Assembly (NCBI GenBank): GCA_902629935.1 | Contig: CACOSU010000003.1 | Location: forward strand, 1 to 64,000 | Length of the DNA stretch: 64,000 bases | Source: an uncultured Pelagibacteraceae bacterium | Lineage (GTDB): Bacteria; Pseudomonadota; Alphaproteobacteria; Pelagibacterales; Pelagibacteraceae | Direction of reading: 5' to 3' | In this document: piece by piece, positions 19,843 through 30,414 of the stretch | How positions within the stretch are numbered: position 1 is the stretch's first letter | How the letters are laid out: each line of letters opens with the position of its first letter | Notes under the pieces: generated by a model | Seen by the model: the letters and a program-made list of their open reading frames with translations, nothing else | Told to the model about the DNA's origin: nothing | Database searches by the model: none | Made by a program: the position numbers and the translations under genes

Positions 19843-22486
19843 GATAATAATCAAGTCTCTATTATTATTTTTTATTTTTGAAATTTCTATTGCTGAAAAA
19901 TATACATTTGAAGTAAAAAAAATAATTTCTCTTAACAATGGGAATACAATTAGTGCATTTGATGGAGAAATAATATCAAAAAATAAAAATTTAAGTGTTA
20001 AAGCAAAAGAATTTAAATATTTAAAAGATTTAGATATATTGGAAGCATCTGAAGGTATAGCAATAATTAAATCAGAAAATTTAGAAATAATTTTTAAGCA
20101 ACTTAAAATCAATAATAATAATTTAACTCTTATAGCAAAAAACGGAATTCAAATTGATGATTTAAAAAACTCTTTAAACATTACTGGTGAAAAAATAGTT
20201 ATGGATCGATCAAAGAACATTTTAACTGCGTCTGGTGGAATTCAAATTGATGATTTAAAAAACTCTTTAAACATTACTGGTGAAAAAATAGTTATGGATC
20301 GATCAAAGAACATTTTAACTGCGTCTGGTGGAATTCAAATTGATGATTTAAAAAACTCTTTAAACATTACTGGTGAAAAAATAGTTATGGATCGATCAAA
20401 GAACATTTTAACTGCGTCTGGTGGAATTCAAATTGATGATTTAAAAAACTCTTTAAACATTACTGGTGAAAAAATAGTTATGGATCGATCAAAGAATATA
20501 ATTTTTTCTAATTCTTTAACAAAACTTAAAGATAAAAAAAATAATAAAATTAATACTAAATCATTTAAATATAATATTGATACAAAAATTGCTAAAGTAT
20601 CTAATGCATTGATAAACGATAATGAAAATAATAATTTTAAAATTAAAAATGCTACAATTAACTTGTTGTCAAACAATTTATTAGGAAAAGATATAGTAAT
20701 AAATTTAAATAATAAATTTATGGGACCTGATGTTGAGCCTACATTAGTTGGTAAAGAAATAAAATATAGAGGAAATGTTACTGAAATAACTGATGGAGCG
20801 TTCACGACTTGTAAGAAAACAGACAAATGCCCTCCATGGCAATTATCAGCTGATAAAATAACTCATAATAAAGAAAAAAAAACTATAAGTTACAAGAATG
20901 TGTGGCTAGAATTATATGATGTACCTGTTGCATATTTTCCTAAATTCTTTCACCCAGACCCTACCGTTAAAAGACAATCTGGTTTTTTAATGCCTACATT
21001 TAAAAGTTCTACAAACGAAGATGGTTATTTTAGTGTGCCATACTATAAGGTTTTAAGTGAAAATAAGGATTTAACTCTAACACCAAGGTTTTATGGTCAA
21101 GATCAATTTATGATACAAAATGAGTATAGAGAAGTAAATAAATTCAGCAAAATTACAAGCGATGTTGGTGTATATTCTGACAATAATAATAATATTCAAG
21201 GTCATTTATTTTACAATTTAAATAAAGATTTTAGTTTTGATGAATTTGAAAATAATAATTTAGAATTAAAAATAGAGCAGGTATCTAAAGACAATTATTT
21301 AAAAAAAAATAGGATTGAGTCTCCAATAATCCAAAATTATGAATTATTAGAGTCTTCAATAAAATTAAATATAAAGTCAGAAAACTTAAATATTAATACT
21401 AATTTAATGGTTTATGAAAATTTAAACATACAAAATAACCATGATAAATATGAATATATTTTACCAAAAATTGAGCTTGATAAAAGAGTGGAAAATAAAA
21501 CGAACCTGGAAGGAAATTTTAATTTTAAATCAACAAATTTTATTTATAATTATGATACTAATGTTTTTGAAAGAGTTAATACTAATAACCTTATTTTTAA
21601 TTCAACTCCAAAGATTTCAAAACAAGGAATTAATAACAATTACGAATTTATAATTAAAAACTCAAATACAAAATCAGATAATTCATTGTCACACAAAGAA
21701 GGAGCTGATCATTATCTATCTGGCCTTTTTCAATTTAATTCGACCTATCCATTAATAAAAAAAAATAATAATTATAGAAAATTATTAAAACCAAAAATAT
21801 CTTTTAAATTAAGTCCTAACAATACTAGAGATATTAGCAGCAATGAAAATAAGATTGATGTAAATAATATTTTTAATTTGGATAGAATCTCATCAAATGA
21901 AACTTTAGAGGGCGGTATATCTTTGGCATATGGATCAGATTACATACTTACTAGTGAAAAAAATAATAAAGAGATTTTTAGTTTAAAATTGGCAAATAAT
22001 TTAAGATTAAAAGAAAATAATGATATTGAGAGAAATAATCAATTAGGAGCAAAAACATCTAATTTTTTTGGAGAAATAACTTACTCACCAGTTGAGTTTT
22101 TGTCCTCTAGTTATAAGATATCAACATTAAACAATTTATCAGATATTAATTATCAAAATTTAATTACAGAACTTAAATTTAGTAATTTTACAACCACGCT
22201 AGATTATTTAAGACAGGATGGAGATAAAAATTCATATTTTTTAAATAAAACTACTTATAATTTCAATGATTCAAATAATATAAGTTTTTCAACAAGAGAA
22301 AACTTAAAATCTGATTTAACAGAATATTACAATTTATTATATCAATACAAAAATGATTGTTTAGTGGCAAGTATTGAATATCAAAAAGAATATTACAACG
22401 ATAGCGAGATAAGACCTTCTGAGAATATATTTTTTAATTTGACAATAATACCTTTTGGAACAGCTAAATCACCAAATATTCGATAA
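19832..22486 (+). CDS. lptD: LPS assembly outer-membrane protein LptD with tandem-repeat-expanded N-terminal OstA/LptA-like domain
   Basis: 884 aa; signal peptide, OstA-like beta repeats, LptD region (YFPKFFHPDPTVKRQSGFLMPTFKSSTNEDGYFSVPYYKVLSENKDLTLTPRFY) and C-terminal beta-barrel; lptF-lptG-lptD-surA order. Confidence 0.92.
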   Translation: MKIKIIIKSLLLFFIFEISIAEKYTFEVKKIISLNNGNTISAFDGEIISKNKNLSVKAKEFKYLKDLDILEASEGIAIIKSENLEIIFKQLKINNNNLTLIAKNGIQIDDLKNSLNITGEKIVMDRSKNILTASGGIQIDDLKNSLNITGEKIVMDRSKNILTASGGIQIDDLKNSLNITGEKIVMDRSKNILTASGGIQIDDLKNSLNITGEKIVMDRSKNIIFSNSLTKLKDKKNNKINTKSFKYNIDTKIAKVSNALINDNENNNFKIKNATINLLSNNLLGKDIVINLNNKFMGPDVEPTLVGKEIKYRGNVTEITDGAFTTCKKTDKCPPWQLSADKITHNKEKKTISYKNVWLELYDVPVAYFPKFFHPDPTVKRQSGFLMPTFKSSTNEDGYFSVPYYKVLSENKDLTLTPRFYGQDQFMIQNEYREVNKFSKITSDVGVYSDNNNNIQGHLFYNLNKDFSFDEFENNNLELKIEQVSKDNYLKKNRIESPIIQNYELLESSIKLNIKSENLNINTNLMVYENLNIQNNHDKYEYILPKIELDKRVENKTNLEGNFNFKSTNFIYNYDTNVFERVNTNNLIFNSTPKISKQGINNNYEFIIKNSNTKSDNSLSHKEGADHYLSGLFQFNSTYPLIKKNNNYRKLLKPKISFKLSPNNTRDISSNENKIDVNNIFNLDRISSNETLEGGISLAYGSDYILTSEKNNKEIFSLKLANNLRLKENNDIERNNQLGAKTSNFFGEITYSPVEFLSSSYKISTLNNLSDINYQNLITELKFSNFTTTLDYLRQDGDKNSYFLNKTTYNFNDSNNISFSTRENLKSDLTEYYNLLYQYKNDCLVASIEYQKEYYNDSEIRPSENIFFNLTIIPFGTAKSPNIR
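20144..20496 (+). repeat. lptD: 93-bp (31-codon) exact in-frame tandem repeat, ~3.8 copies, inside lptD
   Basis: Unit begins at 20144, 20237, 20330, 20423 (constant 93-bp spacing); encodes GIQIDDLKNSLNITGEKIVMDRSKNILTASG. Copies read identical at nucleotide level; the last copy diverges after 20496. Confidence 0.97.
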
Positions 22487-23421
22487 TGAAAGTTAAAATT
22501 TTATATTTTTTATTATTTTCATTATTTCTTATTAATTATTCAGTAAGTTATTCCAATGAAAAAATATTTATTGTAGCAAAAGTTAATAATCAAATAGTAA
22601 CCAATATTGATGTAAAAAAAGAAGTATCTTACCTTACACTTTTAAATCCAAAATTAAATAATTTAAATAAAAATCAAATTAATGAATTAGCGAAAAAAAG
22701 TCTAATTAATGAAACAATAAAAAAAAATGAGCTTGTAAAATTTTTTAATTATGAAAAAGAATTACCAATTATTAACAATATTTTTAAAGATTTTTATAAT
22801 AATTTAAACTTTACTAGTGAAAAGAATTTCAAAAAAAAATTATTGAGTGGCACAAATTATTCAATTTATGAAATTAAACAAAAATTGAAAACAGAATTTT
22901 TCTGGAATCGTTTAATATTAAATAAATTTAAAAATCAGGTTAAAATTGATGAGGAAAAACTTAAAATTAAAATCAATAATTTTGATAAAAAATATAAAAA
23001 ACAATATTTGTTATCAGAAATTTTTTTTAAAATGGATCAAAACATAGCTCTTGATGAAAAAATAAACAAAATTACAAAAAGTATAATTAATGTAGGTTTT
23101 AATAATACTGCAAATATTTTTAGTATTAGCGAAAGTTCAAAATATGGTGGAAAAATTGGTTGGGTAGATGAACAAAATCTATCGCAAAAAATTTTAAACG
23201 AACTTCTTAAAATTAAAGTTGGTGAGTTTACTAAAACAATAAAAATTAATAATAATTTTTTGATTTTAAAAATCGAAGATATAAAATTAAATGAAATTAA
23301 AAATGATAAAAAACAACTTCTAAAAAAAATGATAGAATTTGAAAAAAATAAACAACTAAATCAATATTCAAAAATTTATTTTAACAAAATTAAAATTAAT
23401 AATTTGATTAATGAAAAATAA
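22486..23421 (+). CDS. surA: SurA-like periplasmic peptidyl-prolyl isomerase/chaperone
   Basis: Signal peptide, KVNNQIVTNIDVKKEV, parvulin-like region (YGGKIGWVDEQNLSQKILNELLKIKVGEFT); between lptD and pdxA. Confidence 0.82.
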   Translation: MKVKILYFLLFSLFLINYSVSYSNEKIFIVAKVNNQIVTNIDVKKEVSYLTLLNPKLNNLNKNQINELAKKSLINETIKKNELVKFFNYEKELPIINNIFKDFYNNLNFTSEKNFKKKLLSGTNYSIYEIKQKLKTEFFWNRLILNKFKNQVKIDEEKLKIKINNFDKKYKKQYLLSEIFFKMDQNIALDEKINKITKSIINVGFNNTANIFSISESSKYGGKIGWVDEQNLSQKILNELLKIKVGEFTKTIKINNNFLILKIEDIKLNEIKNDKKQLLKKMIEFEKNKQLNQYSKIYFNKIKINNLINEK

Positions 23422-24373
23422 ACCTATACTTATTGTTGCTGGTGAACCTAACAGTATTTTTTTAGAGATATATTTTAAGACAATAAAAAAAAATATTAAA
23501 ATTCCACTAATAATCATTGCGTCTCAAAAGTTGCTTGAAATGCAAATGCAAAAGCTTAAATTTAAAAAAAATATAAGATTAATAAATATAAAAAAAATAA
23601 ATGAATATAAGTTAAATAATAAATCAATTAATCTAATAGATATAAGTTATACACAAAAAAAAGCGTTTACTAAAATATCAGATAAATCAAAATTATATAT
23701 TCAGAATTCGTTCAAAACTGCTTTTGAAATTATAAAGAGTGGTTTTTCTGAGAAATTAATAAATGGTCCTATCTCAAAAAAATATTTTCTAAAAAAAAAT
23801 TACTTAGGTATTACTGAATATATTTCCAAACAATTTAAAATAAAACAACCTGTGATGTTAATTTACAATAAAAAGCTATCAGTTTGTCCTATTACAACTC
23901 ACTTACCATTAAAATATGTGTCTAAAGAAATTAGCAAACAAATAATCAAGAAAAAGATTATATTAATAAATAAATTTTACAGAGAAAAGTTAGGTTTCAA
24001 ACCTGCAATAGGTGTTCTTGGATTAAACCCACATTGCGAAAGTGTATCAAAATTTAATGAGGATGAAAAAATTATTAAACCAGCGCTAAATGAATTAAAA
24101 AAATTAAATTTAAAAGTTACAGGACCATACCCAGCAGACACATGTTTTCTTAAAAAAAATAGAAAAAAATTTGATATTATAGTAGGTATGTATCACGATC
24201 AGGTATTAACGCCAATTAAGACTTTGTTTGAGTATGATGCAGTCAATATAACATTAGGATTACCATTTATAAGAATTTCTCCTGATCATGGACCTAATGA
24301 AAAAATGTTAGGAAAAAATATTTCGAACCCATTGAGTTTAATTAGAGCTATAGAATTTTTGGAAAAATATTGA
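23411..24373 (+). CDS. pdxA: 4-hydroxythreonine-4-phosphate dehydrogenase
   Basis: NGPISKKYF, GVLGLNPHCES, DIIVGMYHDQVLTPIKTL, ISPDHG. Confidence 0.93.
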   Translation: MKNKPILIVAGEPNSIFLEIYFKTIKKNIKIPLIIIASQKLLEMQMQKLKFKKNIRLINIKKINEYKLNNKSINLIDISYTQKKAFTKISDKSKLYIQNSFKTAFEIIKSGFSEKLINGPISKKYFLKKNYLGITEYISKQFKIKQPVMLIYNKKLSVCPITTHLPLKYVSKEISKQIIKKKIILINKFYREKLGFKPAIGVLGLNPHCESVSKFNEDEKIIKPALNELKKLNLKVTGPYPADTCFLKKNRKKFDIIVGMYHDQVLTPIKTLFEYDAVNITLGLPFIRISPDHGPNEKMLGKNISNPLSLIRAIEFLEKY

Positions 24374-25155
24374 TTAAAGCAAAAAAAAGCCTGGGTCAGA
24401 ATTTTTTAATTGATAATAGCATCTTAGAAAAAATAGTTAATATCACAGACATCAAAAATAAATCAATTCTTGAAGTTGGCCCTGGCACAGGAAATTTAAC
24501 TTCTTTAATTTTAAAAAAAAAACCAAAAAAATTTATAGTAATTGAAAAAGATAATATCTTAGCAAATACTCTTAAAAATGAATTTAAAGATCAACTTACA
24601 ATAATTAATAATGATATTTTAAAAATAGATGAAAATACTCTTGAAAAAGATAAATTAATAGTCTTTGGAAATTTACCCTACAATATTTCAACTGAAATTT
24701 TGAGTAAATGGATTATTAATTCAAAAGATAATGTTTGGTTTGATTGTTTAATATTGATGTTTCAGAAAGAAGTTGCAAATAGAATTATTGCTAACTTTAA
24801 TACATCAAATTATGGAAGATTATCAATTGTTAGTAATTGGAAACTTAATATTAAAAAAATTTGTGATATTAAACCTCAATCTTTTTATCCAAAACCTAAA
24901 ATTGATAGTTCTTTATTATTTTTTTCCCCAAAAAAAAATTATACAAAAATTAAAAATCCAAAAAATTTAGAAATAATTACAAGAATATTTTTTAACCAAA
25001 GAAGAAAAATGTTAAAAAAACCCTTCAACCAACTATTTAATGGAAATCAAAAAATTATAAATGAACTCAAAATTGATTTAAATCTAAGACCACAAAACTT
25101 GAATTTTGAGACTTACTATAAATTAGCTTGTGAATATGAAAAATTAAGAAGTTAG
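24370..25155 (+). CDS. rsmA: 16S rRNA dimethyladenosine transferase (TTG start)
   Basis: [33 protein letters not shown]; start codon at 24370 is TTG overlapping pdxA TGA. Confidence 0.94.
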   Translation: MIKAKKSLGQNFLIDNSILEKIVNITDIKNKSILEVGPGTGNLTSLILKKKPKKFIVIEKDNILANTLKNEFKDQLTIINNDILKIDENTLEKDKLIVFGNLPYNISTEILSKWIINSKDNVWFDCLILMFQKEVANRIIANFNTSNYGRLSIVSNWKLNIKKICDIKPQSFYPKPKIDSSLLFFSPKKNYTKIKNPKNLEIITRIFFNQRRKMLKKPFNQLFNGNQKIINELKIDLNLRPQNLNFETYYKLACEYEKLRS

Positions 25156-25776
25156 TTTTTCAACGTGATTTCTTATAAAATTTAGATCATAATCTTTAGA
25201 TCCATTATTAATTACTGCATCAATCAAATTTGCTATTTTCAAATAACATTCGTTTAAGTCATTATTTATAACAACAAAATCATAATTTATCCAATGCAAC
25301 ACATCTCTTTCAAATTGTTTCATTCTTTCTTTAGCTATCAATTCTTCATTAATATGTCTTCTGGATAATCTTTCAAATAAGACCTCTTTACTAGGCGGAA
25401 GTATGAAGAAAGTAATTAATTTGTAATCTAGTTTTTTATTCTTTATTTGATCAGCTCCCTGCCAATCAATATCAAAAAGAACGTTCTTTCCTTTATCAAG
25501 TTTGTTTATAACTGGAGTTCTGGTAGTGCCATAAAAATTATTAAAAACTTTTGCATATTCTAGAAACTCCTCATTATTTATTAATCTTTTAAACTCAGAT
25601 TCATTTACAAAAAAATAATCTTCGTCATAAGTTTCATTTGGTCTTGGTTGTCTAGTGGTATGTGAAATTGAAATTTCAAAATTATCTTTTTCAGATAACT
25701 TTTTTACAAGGGTTGTTTTTCCTGCTCCCGATGGAGAAGATAAAATTATCATCACCCCATCTTTTTCTGAAGGCAT
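25144..25776 (-). CDS. gmk: Guanylate kinase
   Basis: [37 protein letters not shown]. Confidence 0.95.
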   Translation of the reverse strand: MPSEKDGVMIILSSPSGAGKTTLVKKLSEKDNFEISISHTTRQPRPNETYDEDYFFVNESEFKRLINNEEFLEYAKVFNNFYGTTRTPVINKLDKGKNVLFDIDWQGADQIKNKKLDYKLITFFILPPSKEVLFERLSRRHINEELIAKERMKQFERDVLHWINYDFVVINNDLNECYLKIANLIDAVINNGSKDYDLNFIRNHVEKLTS

Positions 25777-25785
25777 TAATTTTAT

Positions 25786-26025
25786 TTAGTTTGCTTTTCC
25801 TTCGATAAATTTAATAGCATCGCCTACTGTTAAAATTTTTTCAGCTTCACTATCTGATATCTCAGATCCAAATTCTTCCTCAAAAGCCATAACTAATTCT
25901 ACTGTATCCAAACTATCAGCTCCTAAATCATCAGTAAAACTAGACTCTTCAGTTACTTTTGCTTCATCAATTCCTAAGTGATCTGCTACAATTTTTTTTA
26001 CTTTGCTTGAAACGTCATCTGACAT
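25786..26025 (-). CDS. acpP: Acyl carrier protein
   Basis: [19 protein letters not shown] phosphopantetheine site. ORF track extends to 26076, but ATG at 26025 ([13 protein letters not shown]) preceded by AAAGGATCAAT is the better start. Confidence 0.93.
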   Translation of the reverse strand: MSDDVSSKVKKIVADHLGIDEAKVTEESSFTDDLGADSLDTVELVMAFEEEFGSEISDSEAEKILTVGDAIKFIEGKAN

Positions 26026-26072
26026 ATTGATCCTTTTGTTATAAATTCTTAATAGTTTAAAAACCTGTTTTG

Positions 26073-26810
26073 TCAAGCCATATACATGCCCCCGTTAACA
26101 TGTAGTGTTTCACCATTTATATAACTTGATTGATTTGAGCATAAAAATAGCACTGCATTTGCAATATCATCAGGTTCTCCTAGGCGTGCTGAGGGGATTT
26201 TTGATATAATAACCTCTTTAAATTTATCATTTAATTTATCTGTCATTGCTGTCTTAATAAATCCTGGTGAAATACAATTAATGTTAATATTTTTCTTAGC
26301 ATATTCTATCGATAAACTCTTTGACATCGCAATAATACCAGCCTTCGATGCAGTATAATTTGCCTGCCCTAGATTTCCTGTATGACCTACAACAGATGTA
26401 ATATTAACAATCTTACCAGATTTATTTTTTAACATTTTTTTTATTGCAAACTTACTCATTAAAAATGTTGATGTTAAGTTGATATCTATTACTTTTTGCC
26501 ATTCTTCTAGGTTCATTCGTATTGCTAGATTGTCATGTGTTATTCCTGCATTGTTTACTATACAATCCAAATTACCACCAAGTTCCTGGGTTGCTTTTTC
26601 AACAAATTCTTCAATTTTATCACTTTGAGAAATATCAAACTTTAATATTTTAATATTTTTATTTTTTTCCTTTAGCTCCTCAAGTTTTTCTATTTTTGTA
26701 CCTGAAGCTAAAATATTTGCCCCAGCTAGATTTAATTTTTCAATAATTGAATTTCCAATTCCACCTGAAGCACCTGTAACGATAATTTTTTTACCTTTTA
26801 AATCTGTCAT
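26073..26810 (-). CDS. fabG: 3-oxoacyl-ACP reductase
   Basis: [40 protein letters not shown]; in fabD-fabG-acpP order. Confidence 0.94.
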   Translation of the reverse strand: MTDLKGKKIIVTGASGGIGNSIIEKLNLAGANILASGTKIEKLEELKEKNKNIKILKFDISQSDKIEEFVEKATQELGGNLDCIVNNAGITHDNLAIRMNLEEWQKVIDINLTSTFLMSKFAIKKMLKNKSGKIVNITSVVGHTGNLGQANYTASKAGIIAMSKSLSIEYAKKNININCISPGFIKTAMTDKLNDKFKEVIISKIPSARLGEPDDIANAVLFLCSNQSSYINGETLHVNGGMYMA

Positions 26811-27733
26811 ATTTTTAAACCTTCAATATCTCTTAGACTATTAATTGTATCAATTTTTACATTTTTATTAATTCTTTTTACCAAACCTGACAATACTTTC
26901 CCAGGTCCAATTTCTATAAAATGGTCTACATCATTTTCTATCATATTAATCACACTTTCTCTCCATCTAACTCTGTTCTCTATTTGCTTAATCAAGAGAT
27001 TTTTTAGTTCATCTGGATCTTTAATTTCATTAGCTGACACGTTTGAAATTAATTTATTTTGTGCATTATTAAAATTAAGTTTATTTAACTCTTCTCTCAT
27101 AATTCTTGTAGCATTATTCATCAAATCGCAGTGGAAAGGTGCACTTACTGGAAGTTTGAGGTTTTTAATTGAGTTATCTTTTAATATTTGCATTAATTTT
27201 TCTAAATCCTCTATTTTTCCACTCAAAACTATTTGACCTTCAGAATTGTCATTTGCAATTTGTGCTTTTAAATTTTCTTTATTTTCTATCAAAATTCTTT
27301 CGATGACATCAACTGTTGAGCCTAATACTGCAACCATACCTCCCTGCCCTTTAGGCACAGAATTTTGCATGGCATCTCCTCTAATTCTTAATATTTTTAA
27401 AGTATCTACAAAATCTAGATATCCTGCACATGACAAAGCTGAATATTCACCCAAAGAATGTCCAGCAAAGTATTTCGCTTTATTTAAATCTAATTTGAAT
27501 TCATTTTTAACTACATTAAATATTGAATAACTTATTAGAAATATTGCTGGTTGTGTATTGACTGTTAAATCTAACTCTTCTTTTGGACCCTCCAGAATAA
27601 GACTAGAGATAGAAAAATTTAGTGTATCATCTGCCTGTTTGAAGAGGTCTTTTACCGTATTAAATTTATCATAAAACTCTTTTCCCATTCCTACTAGTTG
27701 TGATCCCTGACCTGGAAAAATTACTGAAAACAT
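26807..27733 (-). CDS. fabD: Malonyl-CoA:ACP transacylase
   Basis: VIFPGQGSQLVGMGKE, GHSLGEYSALS, SAPFHCDLM. Confidence 0.95.
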   Translation of the reverse strand: MFSVIFPGQGSQLVGMGKEFYDKFNTVKDLFKQADDTLNFSISSLILEGPKEELDLTVNTQPAIFLISYSIFNVVKNEFKLDLNKAKYFAGHSLGEYSALSCAGYLDFVDTLKILRIRGDAMQNSVPKGQGGMVAVLGSTVDVIERILIENKENLKAQIANDNSEGQIVLSGKIEDLEKLMQILKDNSIKNLKLPVSAPFHCDLMNNATRIMREELNKLNFNNAQNKLISNVSANEIKDPDELKNLLIKQIENRVRWRESVINMIENDVDHFIEIGPGKVLSGLVKRINKNVKIDTINSLRDIEGLKI

Positions 27734-27760
27734 ATAAAAAAAACTAATATTTTTGCCTTT

Positions 27761-27788
27761 TTAACTATTGTAATTGAACTTTTATAAT
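27761..27788 (+). promoter_or_regulatory. Candidate sigma70-type promoter for rpsF operon (TTAACT-16-TATAAT)
   Basis: TTAACT at 27761-27766 and TATAAT at 27783-27788, 33 bp before rpsF ATG. AT-rich background lowers confidence. Confidence 0.4.
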
Positions 27789-27820
27789 AGTATATCCTCA
27801 CTTTTTATTAAAGAACTTAA

Positions 27821-28174
27821 ATGAATTTATACGAACACACTATTATTGCCAGGCAAGATACTTCACCAAGTGAATTAAAGCAACTAACAGAAAAATATTC
27901 TAAAATCGTTGAAAAAAATGATGGTGAGGTTGTTAAGACTGAAAACTGGGGATTATTAAACTTATCTTATATTATTAAAAAAAATAAAAAAGGAAGTTAC
28001 ATACATTTTAAAATAAAGGGTAAAGGAAATGTAATTGATGAATTAGAGAAAAATGAAGCTATAGATAAAAAATTATTAAGGTATCTTACAGTAAGAGTAA
28101 AAAAATTTGATTTAGAAACAAACTATTTTGGAAAAAAAGAAGATAGTGACAAAAAAGAAAGTGCTAAAAACTAA
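27821..28174 (+). CDS. rpsF: 30S ribosomal protein S6
   Basis: [42 protein letters not shown]. Confidence 0.95.
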   Translation: MNLYEHTIIARQDTSPSELKQLTEKYSKIVEKNDGEVVKTENWGLLNLSYIIKKNKKGSYIHFKIKGKGNVIDELEKNEAIDKKLLRYLTVRVKKFDLETNYFGKKEDSDKKESAKN

Positions 28175-28446
28175 TGCCAAAAAGACAAAGTGGAAATAAA
28201 AGAGGTAAACAAAGTAACTTTGCAAAACTAAGTATATTTCAACCAAATAAATATAAATTCAAAAAAACTTGTCCATTGTCAGTAAAAGGTGCTCCAGAAG
28301 TGAATTATAAAAACATAAAACTTTTGAAAAAATATGTTTCTGAAAATGGTAAAATTTTACCTTCAAGAATAACCAATGTATCTCAAAAGAAACAAAGAGA
28401 GTTGTCTCTTTCAATCAAAAGAGCTAGAAATTTAGCGTTATTATAA
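28174..28446 (+). CDS. rpsR: 30S ribosomal protein S18
   Basis: [42 protein letters not shown]. Confidence 0.95.
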   Translation: MPKRQSGNKRGKQSNFAKLSIFQPNKYKFKKTCPLSVKGAPEVNYKNIKLLKKYVSENGKILPSRITNVSQKKQRELSLSIKRARNLALL

Positions 28447-28447
28447 T

Positions 28448-28906
28448 ATGAAAGTAATATTATTAGAAAACGTGAAAAGAATAGGATCTATTGGTGAAGT
28501 GATAGATGTAAAAAGAGGTTTTGCTAGAAATTTTTTAATAGCTAATAAAAAAGCCCTTTATGCATCAAAAGAAAATATAAAAGAGGTTGAAAAAATCAAA
28601 GCTGAGCTATCTAAAAAAGATAACGAAAAGAAAAAGGAAGCATCTCAAATTGCAGAAAAAATTAACAGTAAGGAGTATTCTGTCAAAAAACTAAGCACAG
28701 AAAATAATGAATTGTACGGTTCTGTTAAACCGACTGAAATTTCAAAACTTATTCAACAAGAAAACAAAATTGATATTAAGCCTTCAATGATACAACCAGT
28801 TGAAGAAATAAAAGCATTAGGAAAATTTAAAGTTAAAATTTCTTTACACTCAGAAGTTGATGCTGAAATTACAATAAATGTTTCCTCAGCTGATACAATC
28901 CAATAA
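28448..28906 (+). CDS. rplI: 50S ribosomal protein L9
   Basis: MKVILLENVKRIGSIGEVIDVKRGFARNFLIANKKAL. Confidence 0.96.
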   Translation: MKVILLENVKRIGSIGEVIDVKRGFARNFLIANKKALYASKENIKEVEKIKAELSKKDNEKKKEASQIAEKINSKEYSVKKLSTENNELYGSVKPTEISKLIQQENKIDIKPSMIQPVEEIKALGKFKVKISLHSEVDAEITINVSSADTIQ

Positions 28907-28974
28907 TTATACATTCTTTTCCCCAGCATCACTTTATAATTTGATTAAATCATTTTTCATGTAAGTTTATCATC

Positions 28975-30393
28975 ATGGAAAACAACTTAAGTATAGTCAA
29001 AGATCAATTTAAAGAATTACCAAATAACATTGAAGCTGAACAAGCTGTAATAGGATCCATTCTTGTAAGTAATGATATTTTTGATGAAATAAATACAATA
29101 ATTTCAAGTGCTAATTTTTATGATCCAATGCATCAAAAAATATTTGAAGCAGTTGAAAGTCTTATCTACAAAGGGATGTTAGCTAACCCTATTACTTTAA
29201 AAAATTATTTTGAAGATGAAAAAGATGATCTAAATGTTCCAGAATATTTGGTAAAAATCACAAAGTTTTCTACATCAGTTAGGCAAGCAATAGAATACTC
29301 AAAAATAATTTATGATATGTTCGTAAGAAGAGAATTAATAAAAATTTCTGAACAAACTATTGATAACGCAAAATTAAATGATCTTGATACTAACGGACAA
29401 TCTATAATCGAAAGTTCTGAAAGATTATTATTTGATTTAGCTGAAAAAGGTTCTTTCAATTCTTCTTTAGTAAAATTTGATGAAGCAATGAAACAAACAA
29501 TTGAAATGGCTTCAGCTGCTTATAAGAATGAAGAGGGAATCGTTGGTGTTCCAACTGGTTTAAGAGACTTAGATGATAAGCTTGGTGGTTTACATCAATC
29601 AGATTTAATTATTATTGCAGGTCGTCCTTCAATGGGTAAAACCTCCCTAGCAACAAATATTGCATTTAATGCTGCTCAAAAATTACAAGAAAGTGGTAAG
29701 AAATCATCCATAGCTTTCTTTTCACTTGAAATGTCTTCAGAACAATTGTCTACAAGAATTATATCTGAACAAGCTAGAATTAGCTCTAATGATATTAGAA
29801 GAGGAAGAATATCTGACGATCAATTTGATAAGTTTTTAGAAACATCAAAAAATATCTCTGAACTGCCACTTTATATAGATGAAACTCCAGCAATAAGTAT
29901 TGCAGCTTTAAGTAATAGAGCAAGACGTATTAAAAGACTTTTTGGCCTTGATATGATCGTAGTTGATTACATTCAATTAATGAGAGGAACAACATTCAAT
30001 AAAGATGGAAGAGTTCAAGAGATTTCACAAATTACTCAAGGACTTAAAGCAATTGCTAAAGAACTTTCAGTTCCTGTGGTAGCTCTTTCGCAGTTATCTC
30101 GACAAGTAGAACAAAGAGATGATCATAAGCCTCAATTGGCAGATTTAAGAGAGTCTGGCTCTATTGAGCAGGACGCAGATGTTGTAATGTTTGTTTATAG
30201 AGAAGGATATTACTTACAAAGAAAAGAGCCAAGAGAAGCTACAGTTGAACATGCGGAGTGGCAAGCAAAAATGAATGAGGTTGCACATTTGGCGCAAATT
30301 ATAATTGGAAAACAAAGACATGGTCCGATTGGTAATGTAACTCTTGAATTTGAGGAAAGATTTACAAAATTTAAGGATACTCAATTAAGTTAA
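28975..30393 (+). CDS. dnaB: Replicative DNA helicase
   Basis: PNNIEAEQAVIGSIL, IIAGRPSMGKTSLATNIA, VVDYIQLM, LRESGSIEQDADVVMF. Confidence 0.97.
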   Translation: MENNLSIVKDQFKELPNNIEAEQAVIGSILVSNDIFDEINTIISSANFYDPMHQKIFEAVESLIYKGMLANPITLKNYFEDEKDDLNVPEYLVKITKFSTSVRQAIEYSKIIYDMFVRRELIKISEQTIDNAKLNDLDTNGQSIIESSERLLFDLAEKGSFNSSLVKFDEAMKQTIEMASAAYKNEEGIVGVPTGLRDLDDKLGGLHQSDLIIIAGRPSMGKTSLATNIAFNAAQKLQESGKKSSIAFFSLEMSSEQLSTRIISEQARISSNDIRRGRISDDQFDKFLETSKNISELPLYIDETPAISIAALSNRARRIKRLFGLDMIVVDYIQLMRGTTFNKDGRVQEISQITQGLKAIAKELSVPVVALSQLSRQVEQRDDHKPQLADLRESGSIEQDADVVMFVYREGYYLQRKEPREATVEHAEWQAKMNEVAHLAQIIIGKQRHGPIGNVTLEFEERFTKFKDTQLS

Positions 30394-30414
30394 ATTCCAA
30401 TATAAAGAGCTTGA

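Noticed and set aside
20144-20496. Possible CRISPR-like array (regular repeats)
   Set aside because: Repeats are contiguous with no spacers, in-frame within lptD, and 93 bp long; it is a coding tandem repeat.
20428-20826. 132-aa antisense ORF over lptD
   Set aside because: Mirror of a low-complexity AT-rich coding region; no family features.
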